Part shown: positions 33,591 to 42,195 of the stretch, piece by piece
Layout of the letters: each line of letters begins with the position of its first letter
Position numbering within the stretch: the first letter of the stretch is position 1
NCBI RefSeq assembly: GCF_014640535.1
Contig: NZ_BMHD01000001.1
Coordinates: forward strand, 994,214-1,058,213
Direction: 5' to 3'
DNA: 64,000 bases
DNA from: Cnuibacter physcomitrellae
GTDB taxonomy: Bacteria; Actinomycetota; Actinomycetes; Actinomycetales; Microbacteriaceae
Program-made: the position numbers and the translations under genes
The notes under the pieces: generated by a model
The model's input: only the letters and a program-made list of their open reading frames with translations
Told to the model about the DNA's origin: nothing
Database searches by the model: none

Positions 33591-34393
33591 GCAGCCCCGT
33601 GTCGTCCTCGCTCCCGTCGCGCAAGCTCGTCGAGCTCTCCGGGCCGGCCGCCGCCGCAGCGCTGTCGTCGGACTCGGTCCTGGTGCTGCCGACCGGCGCC
33701 ATCGAGCACCACGGACCGCACCTGCCCCTCATGACCGACTTCCTGCTCGCCGACTCGATCGCGAACGCGGCCGTCGACGGCGCCGCGGCGGACGGCCAGG
33801 ACGTCTGGATCCTCCCCGCGCTCGCCTACACCAAGTCCGACGAGCACCACTGGGCGCCCGGGACGATGTGGCTGTCCTGGGACACCCTCATGCGCACCGT
33901 CGTCGACCTCGGCAACTCGATCGCCGCGATGCCCGCCCGCAAGCTCGTCTTCTTCAACGGGCACGGCGGCAACCTGGCCCTCCTGCAGGTCGCGTGCCGC
34001 GAGCTGCGGCGGCTCTACGGCCTCGAGACCTTCCTCATGGGCGCGTCGGTGCCCGCCGGCGCCCACGACGACGACGCCCCGGAGGAGTTCGGGCTCGGCA
34101 TCCACGGCGGACACGCGGAGACCTCGCTGGTGATGCACGTGCGCCCGGATCTCGTCGATCTGTCGCTGGCCGAGCGGAGCGTGCCGGAGCACCTCGCCGG
34201 GTACGAGCACATCGGCTTCAAGAAGCGCGTCACGTTCGGCTGGCTGTCGAACGACTTCGGCACGAACGGCACCGTCGGCGACCCCACCCGCGCCAACGCC
34301 GCCTACGGCGCGCAGCTCTTCGAGAACGCCGTCTCGGAGGCGGTGGCCGCGTTCGCCGAGGTCGCCCGCTTCAGCGCGGACGGCTCCCGATGA
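33587..34393 (+). CDS. Creatininase-family amidohydrolase
   Basis: Metal-dependent hydrolase of cyclic or linear amides. The 268-residue protein has PTGAIEHHGPHLPLMTD (about 36-52), FFNGHGGN (about 122-129) and GIHGGHAETS (about 170-179), carrying the Glu/His/Asp metal ligands of the creatininase fold. GTG 33587 overlaps the previous stop (GTGA). Family members open creatinine or act in riboflavin, mycofactocin and melamine-type pathways; here the operon suggests ring opening or deformylation of the imported heterocycle. The exact reaction is unknown. Confidence 0.9.
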   Translation: MSSPVSSSLPSRKLVELSGPAAAAALSSDSVLVLPTGAIEHHGPHLPLMTDFLLADSIANAAVDGAAADGQDVWILPALAYTKSDEHHWAPGTMWLSWDTLMRTVVDLGNSIAAMPARKLVFFNGHGGNLALLQVACRELRRLYGLETFLMGASVPAGAHDDDAPEEFGLGIHGGHAETSLVMHVRPDLVDLSLAERSVPEHLAGYEHIGFKKRVTFGWLSNDFGTNGTVGDPTRANAAYGAQLFENAVSEAVAAFAEVARFSADGSR

Positions 34394-34965
34394 GCGCGGC
34401 GCTCCCGGCGCCGGCCCTCGCGCTGCTGCAGGAGTGGCTGCCGTCGAACGAGTCGCCGGCGCGTCCGCTGATGACGCTGTCGACGATCGGGCTCGACGGG
34501 TATCCGGATGCGCGCTCCGTGCTGCTCTCGGAGTGGGACGAGGACGGGTTCTTCCTCCACACCGACGCACGGTCTCGGAAGGCGCTGCAGCTCGGGGCCG
34601 AGCCCCGCGCGGCGCTGACGCTGGTCTGGCCCGAGCTCAAGCGCCAGCTGGTCGTGCAGGGCGACGCGGCCCCCGCCTCCGCCGACGAGGAGACGTGGGC
34701 GTACGGACACCGGTCCCGGTACCTGCAGCTGCTGGCGTGGCTGAACGACCCCGCCTTCGCCGCACTGCCGGAGGTGGAGCGGGTCGCTCGCTGGGCGTCG
34801 TTCGACGCCGCGAACCCCGCGCTGTCCGCGCCGGACACCTGGCAGGGCTTCCGCGTCGCGCCGGTCCGCCTCACGTTCTGGGAGGGCCGCGACGACGCCG
34901 CCTCGCGCCGCCGCGAGTTCGCCCTCGTGTCCTCCACGTGGCAGGAGTCCCTCCTCCCCGGCTGA
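34390..34965 (+). CDS. Pyridoxamine 5'-phosphate oxidase-family FMN protein
   Basis: 191-residue split-barrel flavoprotein. It has NESPARPLMTLSTIGLDGYPDARSVLLSEW, FFLHTDARSRKALQLG and RAALTLVWPELKRQLVVQG, matching PdxH-type FMN binding, and a C-terminal RLTFWEGR...WQESLLPG segment close to the PdxH end (where true PNPOx ends RLAP). The ATG overlaps the creatininase stop (ATGA). It could be a PLP salvage enzyme or a substrate-specific flavin reductase/oxidase of the operon; the operon position favours the second. Confidence 0.82.
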   Translation: MSAALPAPALALLQEWLPSNESPARPLMTLSTIGLDGYPDARSVLLSEWDEDGFFLHTDARSRKALQLGAEPRAALTLVWPELKRQLVVQGDAAPASADEETWAYGHRSRYLQLLAWLNDPAFAALPEVERVARWASFDAANPALSAPDTWQGFRVAPVRLTFWEGRDDAASRRREFALVSSTWQESLLPG

Positions 34966-34974
34966 CGCCCAGCC

Positions 34975-35031
34975 GAGCGCCCCCAGAAAGAGCGCTTCCA
35001 CGCCCCGCCCAGCCGCGCATCCCGGGTGCAC
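34975..35031 (+). repeat. 57-bp palindromic unit, family 3, second locus, copy 1
   Basis: Same length and order as the units at 21467-22060: starts GAGCGCCCCCAGAAAGAGCG and ends CATCCCGGGTGCAC. It begins 9 bases after the stop of the PNPOx-like gene. Confidence 0.85.
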
Positions 35032-35090
35032 TCGCCCGCGGATGCGCGCCCGTCCCGCCGAGACACCCCGCGGCTCATCACCCACGACCC

Positions 35091-35149
35091 GAGCACACCC
35101 AGAAGGAGCGCTTCCACGCCCCGCGCAGCCGCGCTTCCCGGGGGGGCAC
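35091..35149 (+). repeat. 57-bp palindromic unit, family 3, second locus, copy 2
   Basis: Starts GAGCACACCCAGAAGGAGCG and ends CTTCCCGGGGGGGCAC; two extra G residues near the end make it 59 bp. It lies 116 bp after copy 1, like the array spacing. Confidence 0.85.
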
Positions 35150-35182
35150 TCGCCGCGGAAGCGGCGCAGGAGCGAGGGCGGG

Positions 35183-35476
35183 TCAGGAGTCGCGGGCGGC
35201 GATGCCGTCGAGGCGGAGGGTCGCGGACTCGTCGCGGTGCGAGCCCGCAGCGCCCACGTGCTTCTCGGGGACGGCGCCATCGGCGCCCTTCTTGAGCACG
35301 CCGTAGAGGGCCATCGCGTGGCCGCGTCCGACGCCGTAGTCGTCGCGGAGCCAGTCCACGACCTCACCCGCCTTCGTGCCCGGGCCGAAGCCGCGGGCGG
35401 CGGCCTCGTCGAGCAGCTGCTGCGGCGTCTTCCCGGTCTTCGCCTCGATCGCGTCGAGATACGCCTGGTACGACAT
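35183..35476 (-). CDS. DUF4287-domain protein
   Basis: 97-residue cytosolic protein of unknown function. The family pattern is clear: SYQAYLDAIEAKTGKTPQQLL, GFGPGTKAGEVVDWLRDDYGVGRGHAMAL and a C-terminal tail. Related proteins occur alone or fused to DUF5655 domains. ATG 35476 follows TAGGGT by 6 nt, so it has its own leaderless-type promoter. Convergent with the catabolic operon. Confidence 0.85.
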   Translation of the reverse strand: MSYQAYLDAIEAKTGKTPQQLLDEAAARGFGPGTKAGEVVDWLRDDYGVGRGHAMALYGVLKKGADGAVPEKHVGAAGSHRDESATLRLDGIAARDS

Positions 35477-35482
35477 GCCCCG

Positions 35483-35488
35483 ACCCTA
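35483..35488 (-). promoter_or_regulatory. -10 box of the DUF4287 gene (leaderless type)
   Basis: TAGGGT on the minus strand, followed by 6 nt and ATG 35476. Confidence 0.55.
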
Positions 35489-35541
35489 CCGGCGGCCGCC
35501 GAGCACGTCGAGGGCGGATCAGGGCGGCTGGTCGGCTCGTC

Positions 35542-36864
35542 TCAGCGACTAGTCTCAGCCAGCGTCTTCCCCGTCGTCTCCGGTGCGCGCACCTGCGACA
35601 CGACGGCGCCGATCACGCAGATGCCCGCGCCGATGAGCATGCACCAGCCGGTGCCGATCGTCGAGATCCCCACGGGGAGGAGGAACGTGCCGACGGCCGC
35701 GCCCACGCGGCTGGCGGCCGCAGCCACGCCGACCGCCGAGCTCCTGACCTCCGTCGGCATGATCTCGATCGGGTACACCGCCGTGAGGTTGCCCTGGAGG
35801 GCGTTGAAGAACGCGAACACGGCGAAGCAGAGCAGGGTCGCCCAGGCTGGCGCTCCGGACCAGATGCCGACCACGGCCAGCGCGACCGCCATGATCCAGA
35901 ACGGCGGGATGAGCTGCTTGCGTCGTCCGAGACGCTCGATCGTCAGCGCGCCGACGAGAGCCCCGAGTGTCGCCAGGGCGTTCACGCCGATGGTCCCCGC
36001 GGTCGGGTCGCCGAGGTCCAACGACTCGAGCACCACGGGCGCGAACGTGAAGATCGCGAAGTACGGAGCCACGTTGCACGCCCAGAACACCGCGAGGAAG
36101 ATCAGGCGGCGCCTGTTCTCTCCCCGGAACAGCTCCCGGTATCCGCCCCGCCGACGAGTCTCGTCGGCGATGCCCTCGCGCTCGACGTACTCGTCGCCGA
36201 GGTGCCGGTCGATGACCTCCCGTGCCCGGACCGTGCGCCCGTGGCTCAGCAGCCACCGCGGCGACTCGGGCACCCCGAACCGGATGACGTACGCCGCGGC
36301 CGCAGGGATGACGCTCGTCGCGAGGACCCAGCGCCACGACAGCCCGCCCGCGGTCATCGCGTAGGCGACGACGACGGCGACCAGGAAGCCGCCGTACCAG
36401 CAGACGAGCAGTGCAGAGAGTCGTCGCCCACGCCCCTTCGACGGAGCGAACTCCGCCAGCATCGCCGCGCCGATCGCGTACTCCGCCCCGATCGCCATGC
36501 CGAGGAGAACCCGCATGACGAAGAGCTGGCCGGTGTCGGTCACGAACGCCTGCGCCAGCCCGAGCACCACGAAGCAGAGGATGTCGATGGTGAACATGCG
36601 CTGCCGACCGAAGCGATCGGACAGCCAGCCCGCCAGGGGCGCGCCCACGAAGATCCCGATGAGCGAGGAGGCGCCGACGAGCCCCGCCTCCACCGGAGAC
36701 ATCCCGAGAGCGACCGTGATCGCGGGAAGGACGACGCTGAGCACGCCGAGGTCGTATCCGTCGAGTCCCTCCCCCCAGGCTGCGCTGAGGTTGATCCTGC
36801 GGATCAGGATCCGCCGCCGATGATCGACGGCATCGGCGGTCGGGCTGCTCGTGACGCTGCTCAT
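35542..36864 (-). CDS. MFS transporter, sugar/metabolite:H+ symporter type
   Basis: Membrane transporter of 440 residues with about 12 transmembrane segments. It has the MFS motifs GWLSDRFGRQRMF between TM2 and TM3, GAEYAIGAAMLAEFAPSKGRGRR after TM4, VPESPRWLLSHGR after TM6 and ERLGRRKQ in the second half, the pattern of the sugar-porter/aromatic-acid groups. ATG 36864 follows a GGAG ribosome binding site. It lies downstream of the GH92 gene on the same strand but behind a terminator, so import of a glycan product is only a possibility. Confidence 0.88.
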   Translation of the reverse strand: MSSVTSSPTADAVDHRRRILIRRINLSAAWGEGLDGYDLGVLSVVLPAITVALGMSPVEAGLVGASSLIGIFVGAPLAGWLSDRFGRQRMFTIDILCFVVLGLAQAFVTDTGQLFVMRVLLGMAIGAEYAIGAAMLAEFAPSKGRGRRLSALLVCWYGGFLVAVVVAYAMTAGGLSWRWVLATSVIPAAAAYVIRFGVPESPRWLLSHGRTVRAREVIDRHLGDEYVEREGIADETRRRGGYRELFRGENRRRLIFLAVFWACNVAPYFAIFTFAPVVLESLDLGDPTAGTIGVNALATLGALVGALTIERLGRRKQLIPPFWIMAVALAVVGIWSGAPAWATLLCFAVFAFFNALQGNLTAVYPIEIMPTEVRSSAVGVAAAASRVGAAVGTFLLPVGISTIGTGWCMLIGAGICVIGAVVSQVRAPETTGKTLAETSR

Positions 36865-36973
36865 CCTCCGACTCTCGTCTCTGCGGAGCACCATGCCGTG
36901 GGGGTTGCGAGCAACGCCGCCGAGGGATGACGTCCGGGCGGACGCACAGTGCGGAAAGGAGGGCGGGAGGGGC

Positions 36974-37008
36974 ACCGCCGCCGGCCCGTGGTGGGGGCCG
37001 GCGACGGT
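36974..37008 (-). terminator. Terminator hairpin of the GH92 gene
   Basis: ACCGCCGCCGGCCC (36974-36987) pairs with GGGCCGGCGACGGT (36995-37008) with one mismatch, starting 12 bases after the GH92 stop. Confidence 0.6.
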
Positions 37009-37019
37009 GGGTCGAGGTG

Positions 37020-40000
37020 CTACGACGCGCGGCGGCGGCGCAGCAGGACGAGGGCGAGACCCCCGAGCCCGGCGAGGAGGGCGAGGATCGCCGCGCCCGG
37101 CAGGTACGTCGGGGCGCCCGTGGCGGCGAGGGACCCGTCGGATCCGGTCCCCGCGGGAACCGCGCCCGAGCCGGACCCACCCGCGCCGGGGCCGGACCCG
37201 CCCGCACCGGGACCACCTGAGCCAGGTCCACCCGATCCCGGCCCACCGGATCCCGGACCGCCCGTGCCGGGTCCGCCGGGACCGGGCCCCGGGTCCGCCG
37301 GCGTGACGGCGACCGTGACCGTCGCGGTCGCCTGGACGCCGTCCGCGTCGGTCACCGTGACCACGGCCGCGTAGTCGCCGACCGCCGCGTAGGTGTGGCT
37401 CGCGCTCACCGAGTAGACCTCGCCGTCGGCGAGGGCCCGGACGCCGGGGGCGTCGCCTCCCGACGTCACGGCCGCGGAGGACACGCCCGTCCCGTCGCCC
37501 CAGTCCACCGTCGCCGTGTACTCGTCGGCGCTCGCTCCCGCACCCCCGGTGAACGTCGCGAGGACCGCGTCGAGCGCGACGCCGGCGGTGGCCGCGAGCC
37601 CGGCGGACGGCGTGACGGTGAGCGGCGAGAACTGCTGCGTCAGCCGCAGGTCGTCGACCCACCCGCGGAGATACCCGTTGTCGTCGGCGGTGGCGTAGTG
37701 GTCTCCCGTCGAGAAGTGGAGCACGACCTGATCGATGGTCTTCCCGTCCACCGAGTCGGGGAGCACGACGGAGACGTCGTTCCAGGCATCCGTCGTGAGC
37801 ACACCCCCCTGCGCGAGCGGATCCAGGGTCGCGCCGTTCGACGCGGTCACGCCGCTGTCGCTCAGGCGCGTCCCGTCCGAGAACAGGAGGTCGACCGCGA
37901 CGTACTGGCTCGCATCCTGCACCAGGCCCGCGATGGCGGTCGTCTCCCCCTGCGGGTACACCGACCAGCTCAGGGTCGAGCCGGCCTGCGCACGCAGCCC
38001 GTCGACGTCGAGCAGCTGCGTCGTCGCGCTCGCGTCGCGCTCGACGGCCCGGCCCGAGTAGACGATCGAGTAGCTGCCGGTGTGCGCCTTCTCCTGGTGG
38101 AGCTTCGTCTCCGGTCCGCCGATGCCGCAGCAGTACTCGCTCCAGCCGTCCTGGTCGAGGACGGTGTTGTCGGTCGGGCGGGCCTGTCCGTCCTCGAAGC
38201 TCGTGTCGATCACCGGGGTGCCCTGCTCGTGCACGGAGACGTTCACGACGGCGTCAGGCAGCGCCGATCCGTTCGCAGTGAAGTGGACGGTCACCGGATA
38301 CGTGCCCGCGGCGAGGTCGGCTGCGGCCCGCAGCACGACGGGCGTCGTCGCGGTCCCGTTCTCGTCGAAGGCGAAGCTCCCGGACGGGGCGTCCGCGGTG
38401 AGCCCGGTGGGCGCCTCGATCGAGTACCCGGCGTCGACCGCGGCGTCGCCGAAGCGCTGTGCACGCACCGTGACCGGCGAGGTGGTTCCGCCCCGGACCG
38501 CGTCGGTCGTGGGGTCGACGCTCGCCAGCACCGACTGCTCGCCCTGACGCACCGACGGGGGCGCATCCGCCGCTGCCGTCCCCCACGACGTATTCGGAGC
38601 GCTGCCGAGCGTGTAGTCGACGACGGTGTCGTGCGAGATCGCGTCGGCCGGGAGCCAGGTCGCGGTCTGCGCCTGCCCGTCGACGCTCATCGACTGGATG
38701 TACTGGTTCTCGATGCTCGCCGCAGGCGCGGAGAGGGTGATCGTCTCGCCGCTGGCGCGGTGGATGACCGTGTCGGTGAACAGCGGAGCCGCCACCGTCA
38801 GCTCGGAGCGCGACGGGTTCTCCGGGTACAGCCCCATCGCGGCGAACACCAGCCATGACGACATCTCTCCGAGGTCGTCGTTGCCGGGGATGCCGTCGGG
38901 CCCGTTGGGCACGCCGTCCTTCGTGTCGAGCCACAGCTGCTGGATGGTGGCGCGCACGGTCTCCTGCGTCTTCCACGGGGTGCCGGCGTAGTTGTACAGC
39001 CACGGCGCGCCGATCGACGGCTCGTTGTCGACGTTGGAGTGCAGGTTGGTGTCCCAGGAGCCGCCCGCGAGCGTCCACTCGTTCGGGACGCCGTCGCCGT
39101 CCTCGTCGCCCACCTCGTGGAAGAAGGCGTCGAGCCGCGACTCGGCCGCCGCGTTGCCGCCCATCGCCTGGAACAGCCCCGCCGGATCGTGCTGCACCAT
39201 CCAGGTGTACTGCGCGCTGGTGCCCTCGACGAAGCCGTTGCTCGACGCGGGGTCGAACCCGGTGGTCCAGGTGCCGTCGGCGTTGCGGCCCTGGACGTAC
39301 CCGCCCGCCGGGGTCGCGGCGAGGTTGAACTGGTTCTGCCACGACTGCGAGCGGGCGATGAAGGCGTCGTGGTCGTCGGCGTACCCGAGGTGGTCGGCGA
39401 GGGTGGCGAGACCGTAGTCGGCCGCCGCCATCTCGAGCGTCTCGTTGGGGCAGCCCCAGGCGTTGCAGCCCTCCGGGTAGTACCCGTGCTGGAGGAACTG
39501 ATCGAGCGACGGACGCTGTCCGACCACGGCGATGTTCCAGCCCGCCCGGGACAGATCGTTCGCGGTGGGCACGGTGGCCGCGGTCTTCAGCGACTGGTAC
39601 GCGCGGTCGACGTCGAAGTCGTCGCCGCCGAAGGCGACGATCCCGGCCAGTGCGACCGCCGACGGGTCGCCCACCATGACGTGCGTGCCGCCCGAGTTGT
39701 GCGTCCAGCGGTCCCACTCGCCGCCGTTCTGGTCGGCCTGGTCGAGGAGCGACGCCGCGATGTCGCTGCCGCGCTTCGGGTCCAGCAGCGTGACGAGCTG
39801 CACCTGCGACCGATAGACGTCCCAGCCGGAGAACGTGGCGTACTGCGCATCCCGCCCTTCCGGCACCTCGTGCGTCGCGAGGTCGAAGCCCGTGTACTGA
39901 CCGTTGACGTCGCTGGTGACGTTCGGATGCAGCAGAGCGTGGTAGAGCGCGGTGTAGAAGGTGGTGCGCTCGTCGCCGGTGCCGCCGCCGGTCTGGATGC

Positions 40001-41060
40001 GGTCGAGCTGCTCGTTCCAGTCGGCTCGCGTCCGGTCGCGCACCTGCTCGAGGGTCGTCCCGTCCGGGTTCTCCGTCGCGAGGTTCTCCTGCGCGTTGGC
40101 GAGGCTCACGTAGGAGATGCCCACGCGCGCGTTGACGGTGCTGCCGGCCGAGGTGTCGAACTCGACGTACGCGCCCGAGCCCTTGCCCGCCGGCGGGTAG
40201 CCGCCCGGGTAGGTGGTCCCGCCCTCCGCCTCAGTCGTGCCCGGGCGCAGCTGGTCGTCCTGCCAGGTGCCGACGCTCGCGAACGGGGTGTCGAACTGGG
40301 CGGTGAAGTAGACGGTGTAGTAGCTCTTCTGGAGGATGCCGTCGCCGGTGAACCCGCCGCAGAAGTTGCCGCTCGTGACCGAACCGGACACGGTGTTCGT
40401 GGCCTGGTCGATGTGCACGTCGGCATCGCTCGAGCCGACGAGCGAGTCCGAGGTGCGGATGAGCATCGACGCGGGCGAGCCCGAGGGGTACGTGAATCGT
40501 CCCGCGCCGGTGCGCGTCGTGGCACCGAGGTCGACCTGGACGCCGTTGTCGAGGTCGACGGAGTAGCTTCCCGGCGAGGCCTGCTCGTTCTCGTGCGAGA
40601 AGGTGCTTTGGAAGGGCGTGCCCGCCGCGTCGGCGGCGGACGGTGAGACGTCGACGCTCCCGCTCACCGGCATGAAGGGGAGGTCGCCCGACAGGCCCGC
40701 GCAGCCGGCGCCCGAGACGTGGGTCAGGCCGAAGCCGCGGATGATGTCGCGGCTGTAGTCGTATCCGCTCGGGGAGGCGCTCCGAAGCGTGCCGTCCCCC
40801 GCGACCGTGCTCTGGTCGGGGCTCCAGGCGAGCATGCCGAACGGGGCGACCGCTCCGGGGTAGGTGTTCCCCGCGTTCGAGCTGCCGACGAGCGGGTCGA
40901 CGTACTGGGCGGGATCGGTGACGAGGGGGTTCGTCGCGGCCGGCGCGGCGGCCTGGGCGATCCCTCCCCCCGTGACGGTGAGGCCGGCGGCGAGGGCCGA
41001 GGTGGCGACGGCCGCGAGGGCGGCACGCAGAGGGCGGCCGTGGATGGTGCGAGATGTCAC
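37020..41060 (-). CDS. Secreted GH92 alpha-1,2-mannosidase with PKD domain and LAATG sorting signal
   Basis: Extracellular exo-mannosidase, probably cutting fungal or yeast mannan or N-glycans. From GTG 41060 the precursor has 1346 residues: signal peptide (to GGGIAQAA), GH92 domains (GSSNAGNTYPGAVAPFGM; THVSGAGCAGLSGDLPFM; FSGWDVYRSQ; CNAWGCPNETLEMA; DNEPSIGAPWLYNYAG; NDDLGEMSSW with the catalytic Glu/Asp region), an NPCBM/sugar-binding-like region, a PKD domain (DEYTATVDWGDGTG), a GPG/GSGG spacer and LAATG-helix-RRRRAS. GTG 41060 has CGGAG before it; upstream ATGs at 41096/41108 fall in the promoter. A LacI-type operator overlaps the -35. Confidence 0.9.
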   Translation of the reverse strand: MTSRTIHGRPLRAALAAVATSALAAGLTVTGGGIAQAAAPAATNPLVTDPAQYVDPLVGSSNAGNTYPGAVAPFGMLAWSPDQSTVAGDGTLRSASPSGYDYSRDIIRGFGLTHVSGAGCAGLSGDLPFMPVSGSVDVSPSAADAAGTPFQSTFSHENEQASPGSYSVDLDNGVQVDLGATTRTGAGRFTYPSGSPASMLIRTSDSLVGSSDADVHIDQATNTVSGSVTSGNFCGGFTGDGILQKSYYTVYFTAQFDTPFASVGTWQDDQLRPGTTEAEGGTTYPGGYPPAGKGSGAYVEFDTSAGSTVNARVGISYVSLANAQENLATENPDGTTLEQVRDRTRADWNEQLDRIQTGGGTGDERTTFYTALYHALLHPNVTSDVNGQYTGFDLATHEVPEGRDAQYATFSGWDVYRSQVQLVTLLDPKRGSDIAASLLDQADQNGGEWDRWTHNSGGTHVMVGDPSAVALAGIVAFGGDDFDVDRAYQSLKTAATVPTANDLSRAGWNIAVVGQRPSLDQFLQHGYYPEGCNAWGCPNETLEMAAADYGLATLADHLGYADDHDAFIARSQSWQNQFNLAATPAGGYVQGRNADGTWTTGFDPASSNGFVEGTSAQYTWMVQHDPAGLFQAMGGNAAAESRLDAFFHEVGDEDGDGVPNEWTLAGGSWDTNLHSNVDNEPSIGAPWLYNYAGTPWKTQETVRATIQQLWLDTKDGVPNGPDGIPGNDDLGEMSSWLVFAAMGLYPENPSRSELTVAAPLFTDTVIHRASGETITLSAPAASIENQYIQSMSVDGQAQTATWLPADAISHDTVVDYTLGSAPNTSWGTAAADAPPSVRQGEQSVLASVDPTTDAVRGGTTSPVTVRAQRFGDAAVDAGYSIEAPTGLTADAPSGSFAFDENGTATTPVVLRAAADLAAGTYPVTVHFTANGSALPDAVVNVSVHEQGTPVIDTSFEDGQARPTDNTVLDQDGWSEYCCGIGGPETKLHQEKAHTGSYSIVYSGRAVERDASATTQLLDVDGLRAQAGSTLSWSVYPQGETTAIAGLVQDASQYVAVDLLFSDGTRLSDSGVTASNGATLDPLAQGGVLTTDAWNDVSVVLPDSVDGKTIDQVVLHFSTGDHYATADDNGYLRGWVDDLRLTQQFSPLTVTPSAGLAATAGVALDAVLATFTGGAGASADEYTATVDWGDGTGVSSAAVTSGGDAPGVRALADGEVYSVSASHTYAAVGDYAAVVTVTDADGVQATATVTVAVTPADPGPGPGGPGTGGPGSGGPGSGGPGSGGPGAGGSGPGAGGSGSGAVPAGTGSDGSLAATGAPTYLPGAAILALLAGLGGLALVLLRRRRAS

Positions 41061-41109
41061 GTAGGTACTCCGATGGACCTGGGATTGTTCCGCCATGAAA
41101 CCATCCATG

Positions 41110-41123
41110 TGACAACGTTGTCA
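41110..41123. promoter_or_regulatory. LacI-type operator and promoter of the GH92 gene
   Basis: TGACAACGTTGTCA is a perfect 14-bp palindrome of the kind bound by LacI-family repressors. On the minus strand it includes TTGACA (41124-41119), a consensus -35, with TTTCAT about 18 nt downstream as a possible -10. No LacI gene is in the window. Confidence 0.6.
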
Positions 41124-41296
41124 ACCCTGAACGGGTGACACGGGCTCCCCGCCTCCCCCGCTTCCGCGCCCTGTCTGGAGGATCGCCCGACCAGAGGGCG
41201 CGCGACACGTCAGAACGGCCGCGGCGACCGGGGAACGGAACCTCGAGGCGTCCACCGGATGCGCGGTGGACCGCGCGCGAGCGGGAGGTGTGCGGC

Positions 41297-41302
41297 TATC
41301 GT
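41297..41302 (+). promoter_or_regulatory. -10 box of the phzF-like gene (leaderless type)
   Basis: TATCGT followed by 6 nt and ATG 41309. Confidence 0.6.
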
Positions 41303-41308
41303 CGCGGG

Positions 41309-42148
41309 ATGGCCCGTCTCCGCTCCTTCGCCCAGGTCGACGTGTTCTCGGCGCAGCCGCTCCGGGGGAACCCGGTCGCCGTGGTGCTCGACGGAGAGGG
41401 GATGTCCGACGCGGACATGCAGGGCCTCGCGCACTGGACGAACCTGTCGGAGACGACGTTCCTCCTGCCCCCGGTCGACCCGGACGCCGACTACCGGCTG
41501 CGCATCTTCACACCCACCCGTGAGCTCCCGTTCGCCGGGCACCCCACGCTGGGAAGCGCGCGTGCCTGGCTCGACGGGGGCGGATCGCCGCAGCGTGCGG
41601 GGACGATCGTGCAGGAGTGCGGGGCGGGACTCGTCCGCATCCGGATCGAGGGCAACATGTTGTCGTTCGCGGCGCCGCCGACCGTCCGCTCGGGTCCGGT
41701 GGACGCCGCCCTCCTGGCGCGCGTGGTCGAGGCCCTGGGCGTCGAGACGGACGACGTCGTGGCGCACCAGTGGGTCGACAACGGACCGGGGTGGCTCGTG
41801 ATCCAGCTCCCGTCGGCCGAGCACGTGCTCGCCGTGGAGCCGCGGCTCGCGCTGATCCCCGACGCCAAGGTCGGCGTGGTCGGCGCGTACCCGCCCGGGT
41901 CGCCCGAGGCGTTCGAGGTCCGTGCGTTCTCGGCGGCGCTCGGTGGGGGCGAGGATCCGGTCACGGGCAGCCTCAACGCGAGCGTGGCCCAGTGGCTGCT
42001 GCGGACGGGCGCCATGACGGGCGCGTGGACCGCCTCGCAGGGCACTCGCCTGGGCCGAGCCGGCCGCGTCTCGATCACCCCGGACGGCGACGACCTCTGG
42101 GTGGGCGGCGCGTGCACCACCGTCGTCCGCGGCACCGCCCTCCTCTGA
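41309..42148 (+). CDS. PhzF-family isomerase/epimerase-like protein
   Basis: 279-residue cytosolic protein with the two-lobed PhzF/diaminopimelate-epimerase fold. It has FAQVDVFSAQPLRGNPVAVVLDG at the start, the catalytic Glu in LSETTFLLPP (about 47), TPTRELPFAGHPTLGSA (about 69-85) and a second-lobe GGGEDPVTGSLNAS. ATG 41309 is supported by TATCGT-N6-ATG. It is a single-gene unit with no phenazine genes near; most members have unknown substrates. Confidence 0.88.
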   Translation: MARLRSFAQVDVFSAQPLRGNPVAVVLDGEGMSDADMQGLAHWTNLSETTFLLPPVDPDADYRLRIFTPTRELPFAGHPTLGSARAWLDGGGSPQRAGTIVQECGAGLVRIRIEGNMLSFAAPPTVRSGPVDAALLARVVEALGVETDDVVAHQWVDNGPGWLVIQLPSAEHVLAVEPRLALIPDAKVGVVGAYPPGSPEAFEVRAFSAALGGGEDPVTGSLNASVAQWLLRTGAMTGAWTASQGTRLGRAGRVSITPDGDDLWVGGACTTVVRGTALL

Positions 42149-42195
42149 CCCCGCCCGCCCCGCCCGTCCGGGCTCGGGGACCCGCGTGGCGCTGG

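Noticed and set aside
41094-41108. ATG codons at 41096 and 41108 as GH92 starts
   Set aside because: They fall between the operator/-35 and the predicted transcription start; GTG 41060 has a ribosome binding site and begins right at a normal signal peptide.
41309-42148. phzF as part of a phenazine cluster
   Set aside because: No other phenazine genes are present; PhzF-family proteins are common as stand-alone genes.
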